Below are positions 36,791 to 48,230 of a stretch of 64,000 nucleotides of DNA, piece after piece. Position 1 is the first letter of the stretch. Each line of letters begins with the position of its first letter. The stretch spans positions 1,054,001 to 1,118,000 of the forward strand of contig JAJUPC010000037.1 in the NCBI GenBank assembly GCA_023614405.1, read 5' to 3'. A program made the translations under genes and the position numbers. The notes under the pieces were generated by a model. The model saw only the letters and a list, made by a program, of their open reading frames with translations. It searched no databases and was not told where the DNA came from. The DNA is from Avena insularis (taxonomy: Eukaryota; Streptophyta; Magnoliopsida; Poales; Poaceae).

Positions 36791-39700
36791 CTAGGAACTA
36801 AAGAGATCTGGGCACTCAGTCCTAATGTAATCTTCTCGCTCCCAAGTGGCTTCTTCTTTGGTATGGTTGCTCCATTGAATCTTGAGAAATTTGATACTCC
36901 TTGTCCTAGTGGTTCTGTAGGCTTCCTCCAAGATTCGGACGGGCACTTCACAATATGTCAGGTCCTTGTTGATATCAACAGCTCGGTGATCGATGTTCTT
37001 GAAAACTTCGGTCTTCTCCGGCACTTCTAAGCATTTACGAAGTAACGAGATATGGAACACATTGTGGATGGCTAACATCTCTTCTGGCAGTTCCAGTTGA
37101 TATGATACTTCTCCTCAGCGATTCAGAATCTTGAAAGGCCCGATATATCTGGGGGCTAACTTCCCTTTCAGACTAAATCGTTGGGTTCCCTTCAATGGAG
37201 AAACCTTGAGATACACAAAATCTCCGACATTGAAAGTCAGGTCTCTCCTTCTCTTGTCGGCATAGCTCTTTTGTCTAGATTGGGCGGTCTTGAGGTGCTC
37301 ACGGACTTTGTGAACCTTCTCTTCGGCTTCTCGGAGAATGTCGGGTCCAAAAATCTGACTCTCTCCTACTTGCGACCAATTCAAAGGGGTACGACACTTT
37401 CTTCCGTATAGGAACTCAAATGGTGACATTTGCAAACTGGCTTGATAACTGTTGTTGTATGAGAATTCTGCGAAAGGAAGGCAGTCTTCCCATTTTGATC
37501 CGTACTCCAACACACAAGCTCTCAACATATCCTCTAGGATTTGGTTGACTCTCTCAGTTTGTCCATCAGTTTGCGGGTGATAAGCTGTGCTGAAATTCAA
37601 CTTGGTTCCTAATCCTTCCTAGACTTTCTGCAAAAATCTCGAGGTAAATTGGGTTCCTTGATCTGATACTATGGTCTTGGGGGTTCCATGCAGACTAACA
37701 GTTCTAGCAATATACAGCTCTGCTAGCTTCGAACTCTAGTAAGTTGTCTTGACAGGTATAAAATGAGCTACCTTGGACAGTCTATCAACAATGACCCAGA
37801 TTGAGTCATTTCCCCGACTCGAAGTAGGCAATCCGGTGATAAAGTCCATTCCGACGGAATCCCATTTCCATTCTGGAATCTGCAAGGGTTGCAACAGTCC
37901 TGCAGGCCTCTGATGTTCTGCTTTGACTCTCTGACAGATATCACACTTGGCGATATAGCTCCCGATTTCTCTCTTCATCTTGTGCCACCAAAATTGCTCT
38001 TTCAAATCTTGATACATCTTCGTTCCTCCGGGGTGGATAGAATAAATAGTATAATGAGCTTCTTGCATGATAACTTGCTTCAGCTCTGAATCTGCTGCCA
38101 CACAGATACGACCTTTGTACCAAAGAACCCCTTCTTCGTCTTCGGTGAATCCAGGTACCTTTCCTGTACCAATACGACGTTTGATTCCGTCGGTACTTTC
38201 ATTTCCCTTCTGGGCTTCCTTGATTTGGCTAATCAAAGTGGGTTGAAGTTCAATGCTAGCTAAGAATCCTTTGCTAACTAGTTCAGTCCTGAACTGCTCC
38301 AACTCCTCATACAAACTTGGCTGCTTCTCCTTGATCATGGTGTTTAGCCTACACGGCAATCTGCTAAGAGCATCCGCTACCACATTGGCTTTGCCGGGGT
38401 GATAGTGAATGTCAAGGTCATAATCCTTGATTAACTCTATCCATCTCCTTTGCCTCATATTCAGCTCCTTCTGAGTGAAAATATACTTCAAGCTTTTGTG
38501 ATCCGAGTAAATCTCACAGCGATTACCCATCAGATAATGACGCCAGGTCTTCAATGCCAAAACTATGACTACTAACTCAAGATCATGGGTCGAATATTTC
38601 TACTCATGCTGCTTCAGTTGTCGAGATAGATAGGCGATGACTTTTCCTTCTGGCATCAATACACATCCGAGACCAATCTTGGATGCATCACAATACACCT
38701 CAAACGGCTTCTTGATATCTAGCATGATCAATATTGGGACTGAAATCAATATCTTCTTCAGTGCTTGGAAACTAGCTTCACATTTGTTGGTCCATTCAAA
38801 CCTCTTGTCCTTCTTCAACAATTGGGTCATGGGTCGGGCGATGCTTGAAAATCCTTCGACGAACTTGCGGTAGTATCCCGCTAATCCGAGAAATGCACGG
38901 ACTTGGGTTTGTGTGGTTGGGGCTTCCCATCCTTGATCTTGGCGGGGTCAACAGCGACTCCTCCGGCAGACACAATATGTCCTAGGAATCCTACTTCTTT
39001 TAGCCAAAACTCACATTCGCTGAACTTGGCATACAACCGATGCTCTCTAAGGGTTTCAAGGATGATTCTCAGATGTTGCTCATGCTCTTCTTCTGACTTG
39101 GAGTAGATAATGATATTGTCGATAAACACAATGATAAACTTATCCAGAAAATTCATAAAGATCTTATTCATGAGATTCATGAAATAAGCAGGGGCATTGG
39201 TTAATCCAAAAGACATAACCGTGTACTCGTATAAACTATAACGAGTAGTAAAGGCGGTCTTCGGAATATCCGTTGCATGAATCTTAAGTTGGTGATAACC
39301 AGTCCTAAGATCAATCTTAGAGAATACATTTGCTCTAGTCAACTGATCAAATAGATCCTCTATCATTGGCAAAGGGTACTTGTTTTTGATGGTGACATCA
39401 TTTAGCTTCCGGTAATCGGTGCACAGACGGTTGCCTCCATCTTTCTTGTCAACGAATAACACTGGCAATCTCCATGGCGATGCGCTTGGTTGAATCAAGC
39501 CTGTTGCCAACATAGCATCCAGCTACTTCTTCAATTCCACTAACTCTGAGGGGTTCATGCTATAGGGTCTCTGGGCTATGGGTCCGGTTCCGGGGATTAG
39601 CTCAATAATGAACTCAATATCCCTATCCGGGGGCATACCAGGCAATTCATCTAGGAATACGTCGGGGTATTCATAGACTACTCTGACTTGGTCAATGGTA

Positions 39701-41309
39701 GGCAGGGCTAGACTTTTGTTACACTTGAATTGACGGGGCAAGATTTCAGATATGTGCTCTACTGAGACTCCAGAGCTACTGGTCATGGTGATGGCTTTAT
39801 TGGCACAGTCAATCAATCCTTTATGCTTTGACATCCAATCCATTCCTAGTACTACTTCCAAACCTTTGGTTCCAAGTACTATTAGGTTGGCATAAAAATC
39901 TATCCCATGTACTCTGATAGGCACAGCTTTGCAAATTTTTCTAGCTTTTGTTATTGAACCGGGGATTTGAACTATCATGACATGCTTCATGTTGGTTGGG
40001 TGAATATTACTAGTGCATGCAAATTCTTCGGTGACAAATGAGTGTGATGCTCCCGAATCAAACAATACGCTTGCTAAAACTGAGTTGACAGAAAACATAC
40101 CCAGCACTACATCTGGAGCTTCTTGGGCTTCTTCGGCGTTCATGTGGAGGAGACGGCCGTTGCGGTTGTGAGGGTTCCCTGGGGAAAATCTTCTTCCTGG
40201 TTGAACACGATGCTGCTGTTGAGCTAGGGCATTCACATTTGCAGTGGCGGCAATCTTCTTGGGGCACTCATTGGAATAGTGACCCTTCACTCCACACTCG
40301 AAACAAGTGATCTGAGACTTGTCTTTAGCTGCGACCGGCACATCATTGCTTCTAGTTCGGGGTGTAGTGTTGTTATTGTTGTTGTTGTTGTTGCTCTTGG
40401 GAGGGGCACGGTTGAAATTGCTGGTGTTGCCGGAGTGATTGTTGTTTCCTCCGGACTTCACATTTCCTCCGCTACGGTTGGGGTAGCTTGGGCGAGACAT
40501 TGGGGGTTGGTTGTTTCTTGGTGCATACCCTAGTGAGGGGTTGGGACGGTACTTCTGGTGACTGTTGGATCCAGCTTGTTGCATCATAAGATGTTTGTAG
40601 TTGCCGCTTGCCTAGTTGAGCTTCCCTTCCATCTGAATGGCAGAGTCGACTAGCTCTTCGAGATCTTCGAAACGGATGTTGACGAGGACAATCTGCATCT
40701 CATCATGCAGTCCGTTCAAGAATCTCTCCTTCTTCTTGGCCTCTGTGTTGATCTCTTTAGGTGCATACTTGGCAAGGGACAAGAATCGGTCACGGTACTC
40801 CACTATAGTCATTCTGCCTTGCTTCAACTCTCGGAATTCATCCCTCATTCGGGTGACTAGACCCTGTGGCACGTGGGTGTGGCTAAACTTGGTTTTGAAA
40901 GCTTCCCATGTCATCACTTGACCATGGTTCATTGTGCGGATACTGTCCACCATGCCCTTGCATCTCATGGCACGTAGTGGGTGGCAAAAATGACCTTCTC
41001 GTTGGCATCCACTCCAGCTACTTCTAAGTTGTTCTCCATTGTCTGCAACCAGTCATCAGCATCCAGTGGGTTCTCTGAAGTACTAAAGATTGGGTGATTT
41101 GTATTCTGGAAGTTCTTGAGTTTGGATCCATGATGATCCTGATTTCCATGGTTCTGGTTGTTGAGAGCCATCTGGGCGATCTGTTGCAGTGTTGCTAGAT
41201 TAGCTTGGCTCTCTACCCTGCTTGCTTCCCGGTCTGCGATGAGATTCTGCAGGATTTGCAGCATGGGGTCTTGCGATGAGCTGCTCCCTCCTTGGTTTCC
41301 ACGAGTCAT
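36791..41309 (-). pseudogene. gag-pol: Chromovirus gag-pol, broken by stops and frameshifts
   Basis: Minus-strand order: gag from M at 41309 (ending segment VPQGLVTRMRDEFREL... typical of Retrotrans_gag), poly-Asn linker, CCHC knuckle CFECGVKGHYSNEC (40264-40305), protease FDSGASHSF (40033-40060), RT, RNase H, integrase HHCC (H-x-GG...CDICQRVK) and core ([30 protein letters not shown]), and a chromodomain-like tail (KFLKIQWSNHTKEEATWE) ending at 36791. Stops on the minus strand at 40612, 39523, 38600, 37736, 37619 and 37115; frameshifts near 40968 and 38935. RT has FIDN at 39115-39126 instead of FIDD, losing a catalytic Asp. Normally it replicates the element and, through the chromodomain, may direct integration to heterochromatin. 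Confidence 0.93.
40348..40392. repeat. Trinucleotide repeat coding for poly-Asn in gag
   Basis: A gtt/att run on the plus strand that encodes about nine consecutive Asn residues in the linker between gag and its zinc knuckle on the minus strand. Likely a simple-sequence expansion in a tolerant spacer. Confidence 0.85.
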
Positions 41310-41446
41310 CCGAAGATTGAGGTAGATAAAGGGGTAAGAGGGAAAGTTCTAAGGTTCATGGTTTTGATTTCAAAGCTAAAACTTTGAGTTTGACTCAGGT
41401 TTTTGCAACTAACTTCTTTTCATTCCTTCAAACAAACCACACGATA

Positions 41447-41466
41447 CAAACACACACACACACCAT
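41447..41466. repeat. (AC)n microsatellite
   Basis: Short acacacacacac run in the leader between gag and the extra ORF of the Gypsy element. Confidence 0.8.
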
Positions 41467-41553
41467 AATATCAAGAGAAAACAGATGGTTTTAAGAACCA
41501 TTCTGTAAGCTACGATACAATGGGACCGATACTCCTCATGCTATGATAGTGCT

Positions 41554-42333
41554 CTAGTGCATGTACTCATCGTCGATGAAGTCGGAGTCGTCATCGTCGG
41601 TGTAGAAGTCCACGACATATTCCTCCAGAAAGTGATCATCATTGCTAAGGTAGGAGTCAATATCCCCTTGGATATCTTCACCTTCCTCTTCTTCTTCCTT
41701 TATGGCAAGCTGAGCTTCTTGCTCCTTGACGGTCTTCTCGAGGTCGGCCACCTTCTTGCGAAGACGGTCGATGGTGCGATCCTTCTTGGCGTGTTGACGG
41801 TGAAGAGACTGACGATCCTGGACTAGCAGTGACAAAGTCTGGGCCTTCTTGGCTGCAATGGCGAGGTTGTGGTTGGCTAGCTCCCTTGCATTGTCCAACT
41901 TCTTCTGTCTGTCGTATAGTAGGAAGTCGAGGTTCTCCACTTGGCGCTTCAGTATTAGGTGACTTGGCATCTCTAGCGGCATTCCCATGGAATCACGCCT
42001 TGCATAGTGAACAAAGCGGGTTCCCTGGATGAGGTTGACACTGAGGGCACACAGACATGCGAGAGCTTCATGCATTTCTCTGGCTAATCCATCTAGCCAG
42101 TTGTTCTCCCTCACCGAGAACTGAATCCTCCCAGATACTGGTGCTTCTATCTTGCCTCGAAGATCAGCAGTCACTAGCCATTGCAAATCTCCTCCTAGTG
42201 GACCTGGGAGTTGAGCTCCAAGGAATTCCGGATGAGGACGCTCCAAGAACTCAGGAAGTGCATCAAGATCCCTCTCGAAGATCAGTTGGCCTCCGTTGCC
42301 CAACTGGTAGAACTTGCTGTATTGGGCTTCCAT
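41554..42333 (-). CDS. Intact extra ORF (ORF0-like) upstream of gag, coiled-coil protein
   Basis: An uninterrupted frame of 259 codons sits between the primer-binding site (42547-42558) and gag (41309), same strand as gag. Starts MEAQYSKFYQLG. Residues about 130-215 are helical and rich in Lys, Glu, Gln and Leu with heptad-like spacing (DRTIDRLRKKVADLEKTVKE), suggesting a coiled coil. The last ~50 residues are strongly acidic (EEEEEEGEDI, TDDDDSDFIDDEYMH). I see no enzyme motif, signal peptide or membrane segment. Extra ORFs before gag are known in some grass Gypsy elements (RIRE3/RIRE8 orf0), function unsettled. It is open although the neighbouring gag-pol has at least eight lesions. Confidence 0.75.
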   Translation of the reverse strand: MEAQYSKFYQLGNGGQLIFERDLDALPEFLERPHPEFLGAQLPGPLGGDLQWLVTADLRGKIEAPVSGRIQFSVRENNWLDGLAREMHEALACLCALSVNLIQGTRFVHYARRDSMGMPLEMPSHLILKRQVENLDFLLYDRQKKLDNARELANHNLAIAAKKAQTLSLLVQDRQSLHRQHAKKDRTIDRLRKKVADLEKTVKEQEAQLAIKEEEEEGEDIQGDIDSYLSNDDHFLEEYVVDFYTDDDDSDFIDDEYMH

Positions 42334-42546
42334 CTATAAGAATTTAGGATGAGAAGTTAGTGAAGTGATCAAGTGTGTCAAAGTTTTATGTAGTAATGTA
42401 AGAATTTGGAGGAACATGAATTTTTTGAGAGAAAGAATCCCCAAGGGTAAGAGAGGAAATAGTTTTCATAAATAGTCACTTTGGTTTTTGAAGCTAAGTT
42501 TTTGTTCGGACGTCCATTCTAACTAGGGTCTCCTATGGTCAACCTG

Positions 42547-42558
42547 GCTCTGATACCA
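42547..42558 (-). other. Gypsy primer-binding site (initiator tRNA-Met)
   Basis: TGGTATCAGAGC on the minus strand, three bases from the LTR edge at 42562. It proves that the right-hand LTR is the 5' LTR. Confidence 0.93.
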
Positions 42559-42561
42559 ACT

Positions 42562-45500
42562 TGTCAACACCCCGATTTTTAATCCCACATGCCTGTTATG
42601 CCATACATCGCAATCCCAGGATTACCATTTTTGCGAGACATAACAGATTGGATATCACAGTACATCATCCATTACAAACCATAATAAGGTCTTACAACAA
42701 ATAAAGGATCTCATGATCTAGTCTTAGTACAATCAAGTAGCGGAATAAATAGCATAGCGGTGGGGTCCATCTTCAGAGTCACAGGCAATGCTGACGATGG
42801 AAGATATTCCTAGTTATCATAGCCGTCATGCTGTCCTTCATCTTGGTAGTCTCCTTCATAGTCTGGCCATAGGAATAGCCAGGGATAAAAGCCATGAGTA
42901 CTCTTTAAGTACTCGCAAACTACCACTAACAAGTAGTATTGTTCTAGTGTAAATGCTAACTCTAAGTTTATTTGTAAAATTAAGTTTGAAACCTAAGCTG
43001 AGTTCAGAAACAAAGAAAGTTAAAAGAAGTTTGAAAAGGCACTTAAGTGGGAACTTAATTGTCATAGTCACAACTCTATTGTGGTCAAGTCATGTCACAA
43101 TTCATTTCATAAGTTGTTTTGAAAACATCTGAGAACGGAACAGTATGGCCATTCCAACTTTCCATAACCACGGACGCGGCTATTCAAATAGTTTGACACT
43201 CTGAAGAGGTGGTACACTTTCACCACAAGATTCGATACATCCATCAGGGATAACCCTGAATCATCATACTTAGTATGCAGATAATCAAACATAACCTTTC
43301 CTTTACACACCCTAGTATAAGCACCTCTCCTATGAGCATGGCCTCCCAACCATGACCATCTATCATCTTGGGAACTGCATAGGTGGACACATTGAGAGGT
43401 AGCCTCAGCTCAAACCTCTCCCGCGAGGGAACTAATACTAATGCATATAAACTTCCGGCTAAGCCTTACCCAATTCAGGTATTGTGGTTGTACGGCAAAA
43501 TTGGAATGGTATCGCAACCGAACCCAACCATCAGTTTTGTAAAAGGGCTAAGGCTCATGCCTCAACATTTTCATCATCATAAACCATTTGTGTTTCTCAA
43601 CACATGTCAAAACATCTCAATAAAATGACTCATCATTCCAAGGTTCTCACACGTCATCTTCACCAAGTATTCCCATCTAAAGTGAATCAAGTTTTGAGTT
43701 TGGTTAAAACTACTAAGTTAAGAGTGTTCACTAAAGTGGGATGCTAATGTCAATCGCATGCCATAGAATGACATCTAAGTCTAACTATATAGGTCAAGTT
43801 TTATACTCTTTATGCTACCTTCAAACAAGTAAATGACTTGGTAAAGTAAAGGAAGGAAAGCTTGTAAATAAAACTCGGAGTAGGCATAAGTCAACATGGT
43901 ATAACCAAAGCATGCCTAAAGCATCTTGTTTAGGTTATCTAGTTTGCAAGGATTACCTTGCATTGTTAACTTGTATAATGCTAGCTTGTTAACAATAGCT
44001 TGCTTAGTTTACTTGAAGTGCTAGGCTTGCCTTGGGTAGTGTAGTGGTTGAAGTTTTCTTCCTCCTCCTCTTGGTAGAACTCCTCCTCCTCGTAAGCTTG
44101 GTCGGTACTATTGTCTATAAATACATACGGAATACACAATCACCAAACAATACTTAACTAGTGTACTTAGCAAACTAAGGAACATATTTGATGATCTAGT
44201 ATCATCACAAACATCACAAGATTGAATGAACTAGTTTCATTCTTTTTATTTGAGAAAAGTAATTTCTACTCGTTGAAATTAACTAGGATTTAATATTCTA
44301 CGATTAAAATATGGGATCATGTGGACACATGTCCTCACCACATATTCTAACATATGGGAATGTGATTTAAGGGTTGGATCACATTTTAATAAGTTTAAGT
44401 TTCATAATTAATGATTTAAAGTGACTAGAAATTCCTATATAGCATTATTTTGGTACTAATCCAAAGTCACTCCATGTAAACCTTAATATTATTACATATT
44501 CCGATTGGTATGGTAAAATGTGATTTTTGAGAGTTGGAATCAACTCAAAAGCTATTATGGTTGATTTTATAAGAATGTTTGAATGTGCAAAAGCTTCTGT
44601 TTTGTTATTTTTATTGGGAGATATCTCTAACTCTAAATGAATTAAATCCAACGGGCTTGGATAGATCTTTTCATAAGCTTTCCAAAAAAATTGGAATTAC
44701 TCAATTTGGTTCAGTAAATCTTCCTGAATTAATTTTGTGGGCTAGAGCGGGAAAACTAATGAGCCGGCCCAGTGACGCTCAGCGGCGCAGAGGGCGACAG
44801 ACAAGGGGGGGGTCCGCATGTCAGCGACACTTAAAACCGAAAACGATATCGAGCGATCTGGGCCACACGATTATAACGCAGAGCAATGCCTCACGGTCGT
44901 CATCGACGACGGACTCGTCGCCGGCAAGACCGAACCCTAAACGACCAGTGGGGGTCTACTGGGGACGTACCAGGTCTCCAGCTAGTGCGGCAAGGCGGGC
45001 AAACGAACTGGTGGATGACGGCGAGCTCAAGCGAGGTCGCGGCAGGGACTGCGGTGGACGGAATCCATGACAACTTCTCCTCCTCTGCAGCGGCCTCCTC
45101 CGGTGCAATTCCGGCGAACGGCGGCTCGAGCGGCTCTGGCGAGAGAGGGGAAATGTTCGATGGAGAGAGGGGAGTGGAATGGTGTGAAGAGATGGTTGTG
45201 GGGGAGGGCTCCTTATATAGGCTCGACGGTGAGACCGAAAGGCATGGGCGCGACTCGTCGTTGATGGCGATAAAGAGGGCTACCAGCATGGGCGAGGTAG
45301 GCGGACAATGCACGGTCTGCAATGGCGCGGCTAGGGGCGATGACATATGGTCGGGAGCTTCACGCGCTCTGGGGACAAAGGTGGTGCTCGACGAGGCTCC
45401 CGGCGACTGTGGGTCGTGCGGCGGTGCACGGCCGTATCTGGCGGGGTGTGGGGGTCGAGGCGGAGCAGCGTGCGTGAAATGGTGTCAAGGCGCGGTCTGC

Positions 45501-46455
45501 TATGTGCTGGCGGCGATCGCGCTCTGGCGCGCTCTGGCTTGCTCGTAGAGAGAAAGGACGGCGAGGCTGGGGAGTTGTCCAGGGGCTGGGGTTGATCGAG
45601 GGGTGGACCATGGGCGGCGGTAGGGTTGGGAGGAGCTAGGGGGCACACTGGAAAGGCGCGGCTCGGTCTCTGGCGTGCTGCCCGTGTTTGGCCGGCAGTG
45701 ACCTCATTTGGTCGGCGCGGCACTGGCGCTGCGGGTAAGGGGGAGGCTGGTTGATGGCTTGGTTGGACTCAAGGGGATAGGGTAGAGTAGAGAGGGTCAA
45801 TTGGGGGACAAGGGCTTAACTAGCAACAATATTAGTTAGGCCGTATGATTTCTGTCTGCCACCTGTTCGACACAATGGCTGCATGAGATTTTTTTAAAAA
45901 TTTTGAGTTGATTTTTGGTGGATGCTTTGATCTGATGCTTGGTAGACTGTGGTTGCTAGGATTTGTTAAATGGAATTCATTTGAGTGGTTTTTGAATAAG
46001 TGTGATCTATACATATGAACTACATTCAATTTTCAAATGTCATTTAAATTTAGTGTTTGAAAGTTTTTGGACTGAAACAAAGTGGGTCTTGGCACATCAC
46101 TACTTGTACTAGCAAGGGGTGCAAAGAACCACAATTGTTTCTGTTAAGATTTGAGTTCTAGGAATAGCCAAAGTAGGCTAGGTGATTAAAATGGCAAAAG
46201 TGATCATTGGCTTAATTAATTCATTTTGCTTTCTTTTTCTTTGGGATTTGTTTGGGAATGATCTAGATGATGTTTAATTCACCTTAGAATTATTTTACAA
46301 TCAATGGATCACTCAAATATGGCATTTCAAACAACTCCTATTTTAAATGCATACACATAAAATGCTTAAGGATTTTTAAATAGAAAATGTTTTTGTTAAC
46401 CCTAAATTGGGTGGTTTGATCTTGATCACTTGGATTAAAGTTTTGGGATGTTACA
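42562..46455 (-). mobile_element. Gypsy 5' LTR, uninterrupted, 3894 bp
   Basis: TG...CA ends (tgtcaacaccc to ggatgttaca). Aligns with the split 3' LTR over its whole length. Contains the GC-rich block at about 44750-45760 and a TATA box (CCTATATAAGG, 45211-45221, minus). In a ~300-bp stretch compared by eye (42906-43208 versus 33119-33420) about 14-16 positions differ. Frames inside, such as 44886-45548 and 45331-45723, are GC-rich LTR sequence on both strands and not genes. Confidence 0.9.
45211..45221 (-). promoter_or_regulatory. TATA box of the Gypsy 5' LTR
   Basis: CCTATATAAGG on the sense (minus) strand at the position equivalent to 35477-35487. In the 5' LTR it would drive the extra ORF and gag-pol transcript. 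Confidence 0.65.
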
Positions 46456-47368
46456 ACAAATTTGTAAAGCCCATGAAGAAATAAGATTTTCACATAGCGA
46501 CCCATTAGAAAAATGAGCCTAAGCGGTAATATTACAGTCAGGTATGAGGGGGTTATAATAAGGTAATTCATGGACATTGAAGCCATATTAAATACAATTT
46601 TCTTAAGATGGTCGGTCTGGCTAGACATATACATTGATTACGTTAAAATCCTAAAAGAATTAAAATATATTAAATTTTTAGAAACTAATTGTATTATTCA
46701 AAATAGAAAATATATATGAGAAATACATGTCCAAATACAAAGTACCTTTTTTTGCTTGGCAGGCTTCATGTATATTGAGAAGATAAAATCCTCATTTTTT
46801 AAAATAGATTCACATTTACAACCTAAATGTAATTTTTTCAAGAACAAGAAAAACTACATGAGTACAATTATACTTTGTTTTGTTTAGCAAGCATAAGTTT
46901 GCATTTAATCTTATGAGATGCTTCTAGATAAGTTTATTTTTCACTGAAAGAAAAACCTATTGGTATTAATAATGCTAATAGTACTTAACATACAATCAAT
47001 TGGTTTATAAAATATAAATTGTTTTAAGTGTTTTCATTCATATAAATATATATATATATCACAATGCGTTTCCCAAGAAACTCAGTAGTATTGTTACATA
47101 TAGTTACTCCCCTCTTCCAGATAATAAGTCTTGCAAGACACATCTAGATCGTCAGTTCATCGAATGTAATATGAAATATATATTGCAAACAATATATCAT
47201 TAGAAAATTTCGATGTTATATTTTCTAATGGTATAATTGTCTTTGTTATACAATTTATATTATATTGGTCATATTGATGATACAAGGATACACGTATGTC
47301 CTATAAACCAGAATGCAGTGAGAATATACTTTTAGCATAAAATATTCTAAATAGAATTAAGATGGTTG
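46456..47368 (+). mobile_element. Right body of the Helitron
   Basis: AT-rich sequence following the Gypsy element's second acaaa duplication. Includes an (AT)n run at 47046-47059. No gene or other transposon recognised. Confidence 0.6.
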
Positions 47369-47398
47369 CCTGCGCATGTGCGCGGGTCACTTTCCTAG
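47369..47398 (+). other. Helitron 3' terminus: hairpin plus CTAG
   Basis: An 8-bp stem with one G.T wobble (cctgcgca / tgcgcggg) and a 2-nt loop, then tcactttc, then CTAG. The next base is T. This is the termination structure recognised in plant Helitrons (CTRR end with upstream palindrome). Confidence 0.8.
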
Positions 47399-47580
47399 TT
47401 GAAGTAAAAGAGAGCATCAAGAAGCAAATTCAAAGCACATTTAAGACGAACCCACTTTCTATGCATAAGAATCTTGTAAATAAACAAGTCATGAAAGAAC
47501 AAAGAAACAAGCATAGAAAAGCAAAACAAGTGCAACTTCAAGAGTTTCAATATAAAGAGGAGAAACTTAATATTATTGAG

Positions 47581-48147
47581 CTACATAAAACCATATTTAC
47601 CTCTCTCATAATAACTTTCAGTAGCATCATGAATAAAATTAACAATATAAGTATTACATAAAACATTCTTATGATGAGCCACGTGCATATAATAATTATT
47701 AGTATCCACATAAGCATAGTCATTCTTATTAATTGTAGTCGGAGCAAATTTAACAAAATAGCTATCATTATTATACTCATCACCATAATCATAATTAATT
47801 TCCTCTTCAATAGTAGGTGGACTGAAAATATCATATTCATCATTGTAATCATCATATATTGGAGGTATAGTATTATCATAAGCAATAGAATAGCTATCTT
47901 CCAAAGCTGCGGAACTAAAAAGATCATTTTTATAAAAACTAGCTTCCCCAGGTTTAGACTTTTCCATAGCATTAGCAATAATGGTGTCCAAAGAATTCAT
48001 ACGAACAACATTGCTATTAGCATGCAAATAAAGTTCCATAGGTTTTTTAATTTTCTCTTCAAACACTTCATGTCCTAACTCAAGATAAATACTATAAAGA
48101 TCTCTAATTTTTTTTTGTTTTCCATTAAGCCTAACTAGTGAAAACAA
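47581..48147 (-). CDS. Conserved ORF next to the primer-binding site of the outer element
   Basis: 188 codons, beginning MFSLVRLNGKQKKIRDL 84 bp after the Asp-type primer-binding site, in element sense. The middle is acidic and Tyr/Asn/Asp-rich (IYDDYNDEYDIF, YDYGDEYNNDSYF); no zinc knuckle, protease or RT motif. I do not recognise a domain. Its position suggests either a gag-derived remnant or an element-specific ORF. It stops at 47581, well before the Helitron junction at 47399. No second copy is in the window, because the element at 1-2255 lacks its 5' part. Confidence 0.45.
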   Translation of the reverse strand: MFSLVRLNGKQKKIRDLYSIYLELGHEVFEEKIKKPMELYLHANSNVVRMNSLDTIIANAMEKSKPGEASFYKNDLFSSAALEDSYSIAYDNTIPPIYDDYNDEYDIFSPPTIEEEINYDYGDEYNNDSYFVKFAPTTINKNDYAYVDTNNYYMHVAHHKNVLCNTYIVNFIHDATESYYERGKYGFM

Positions 48148-48230
48148 GAAAAAAAGACAAAATTACAAAATCTAAAGGAAATAGCTTCGAGAACTCACAC
48201 CGGAGGATGTGAATACCTTTTACCTTACCT

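Larger units (their letters stand above)
24210..46455 (-). mobile_element. Chromodomain Gypsy element with 3.9-kb LTRs, TSD acaaa
   Basis: LTR ends tgtcaacaccc (24210) and gttaca (46455) are flanked by a perfect acaaa duplication (24205-24209 and 46456-46460). On the minus strand the order is 5' LTR (46455-42562), Met-type primer-binding site, extra ORF (42333-41554), gag-pol (41309-36791) with a C-terminal chromodomain-like segment, polypurine tract and 3' LTR (36741-24210, carrying a Copia). Gag-protease-RT-RNase H-integrase-chromodomain order and long LTRs suggest a Tekay/Del-type chromovirus. Gag-pol has stops and frameshifts, so this copy cannot move by itself. Confidence 0.9.
20812..47398 (+). 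mobile_element. Non-autonomous Helitron, ~4.3 kb net, carrying the Gypsy insertion
   Basis: The left end begins TCTATT (two versions, at 20812 and 20861), each preceded by A; the right end is CTAG (47395-47398) followed by T, matching insertion between A and T without target duplication. A hairpin (cctgcgca-tg-tgcgcggg, 47369-47386) lies 8 bases before CTAG, the hallmark Helitron 3' structure. Sequence on both outer sides is interior of the same minus-strand LTR element, proving one insertion. No RepHel frame is found, so it is non-autonomous. Net length excludes the Gypsy element and its duplication. Confidence 0.78.

Noticed and set aside
37181..37411. Plus-strand frames antisense to the Gypsy integrase
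   Set aside because: They are shadows of the minus-strand coding sequence; no start context or domain.
41557..42347. Plus-strand frames opposite the extra Gypsy ORF
   Set aside because: They are antisense shadows; the minus frame is longer, continuous and in element orientation.
44886..45723. 220-codon plus and 130-148-codon minus frames
   Set aside because: They are GC-rich Gypsy LTR sequence, with counterparts at 35215-35931 broken by differences between the two LTR copies.
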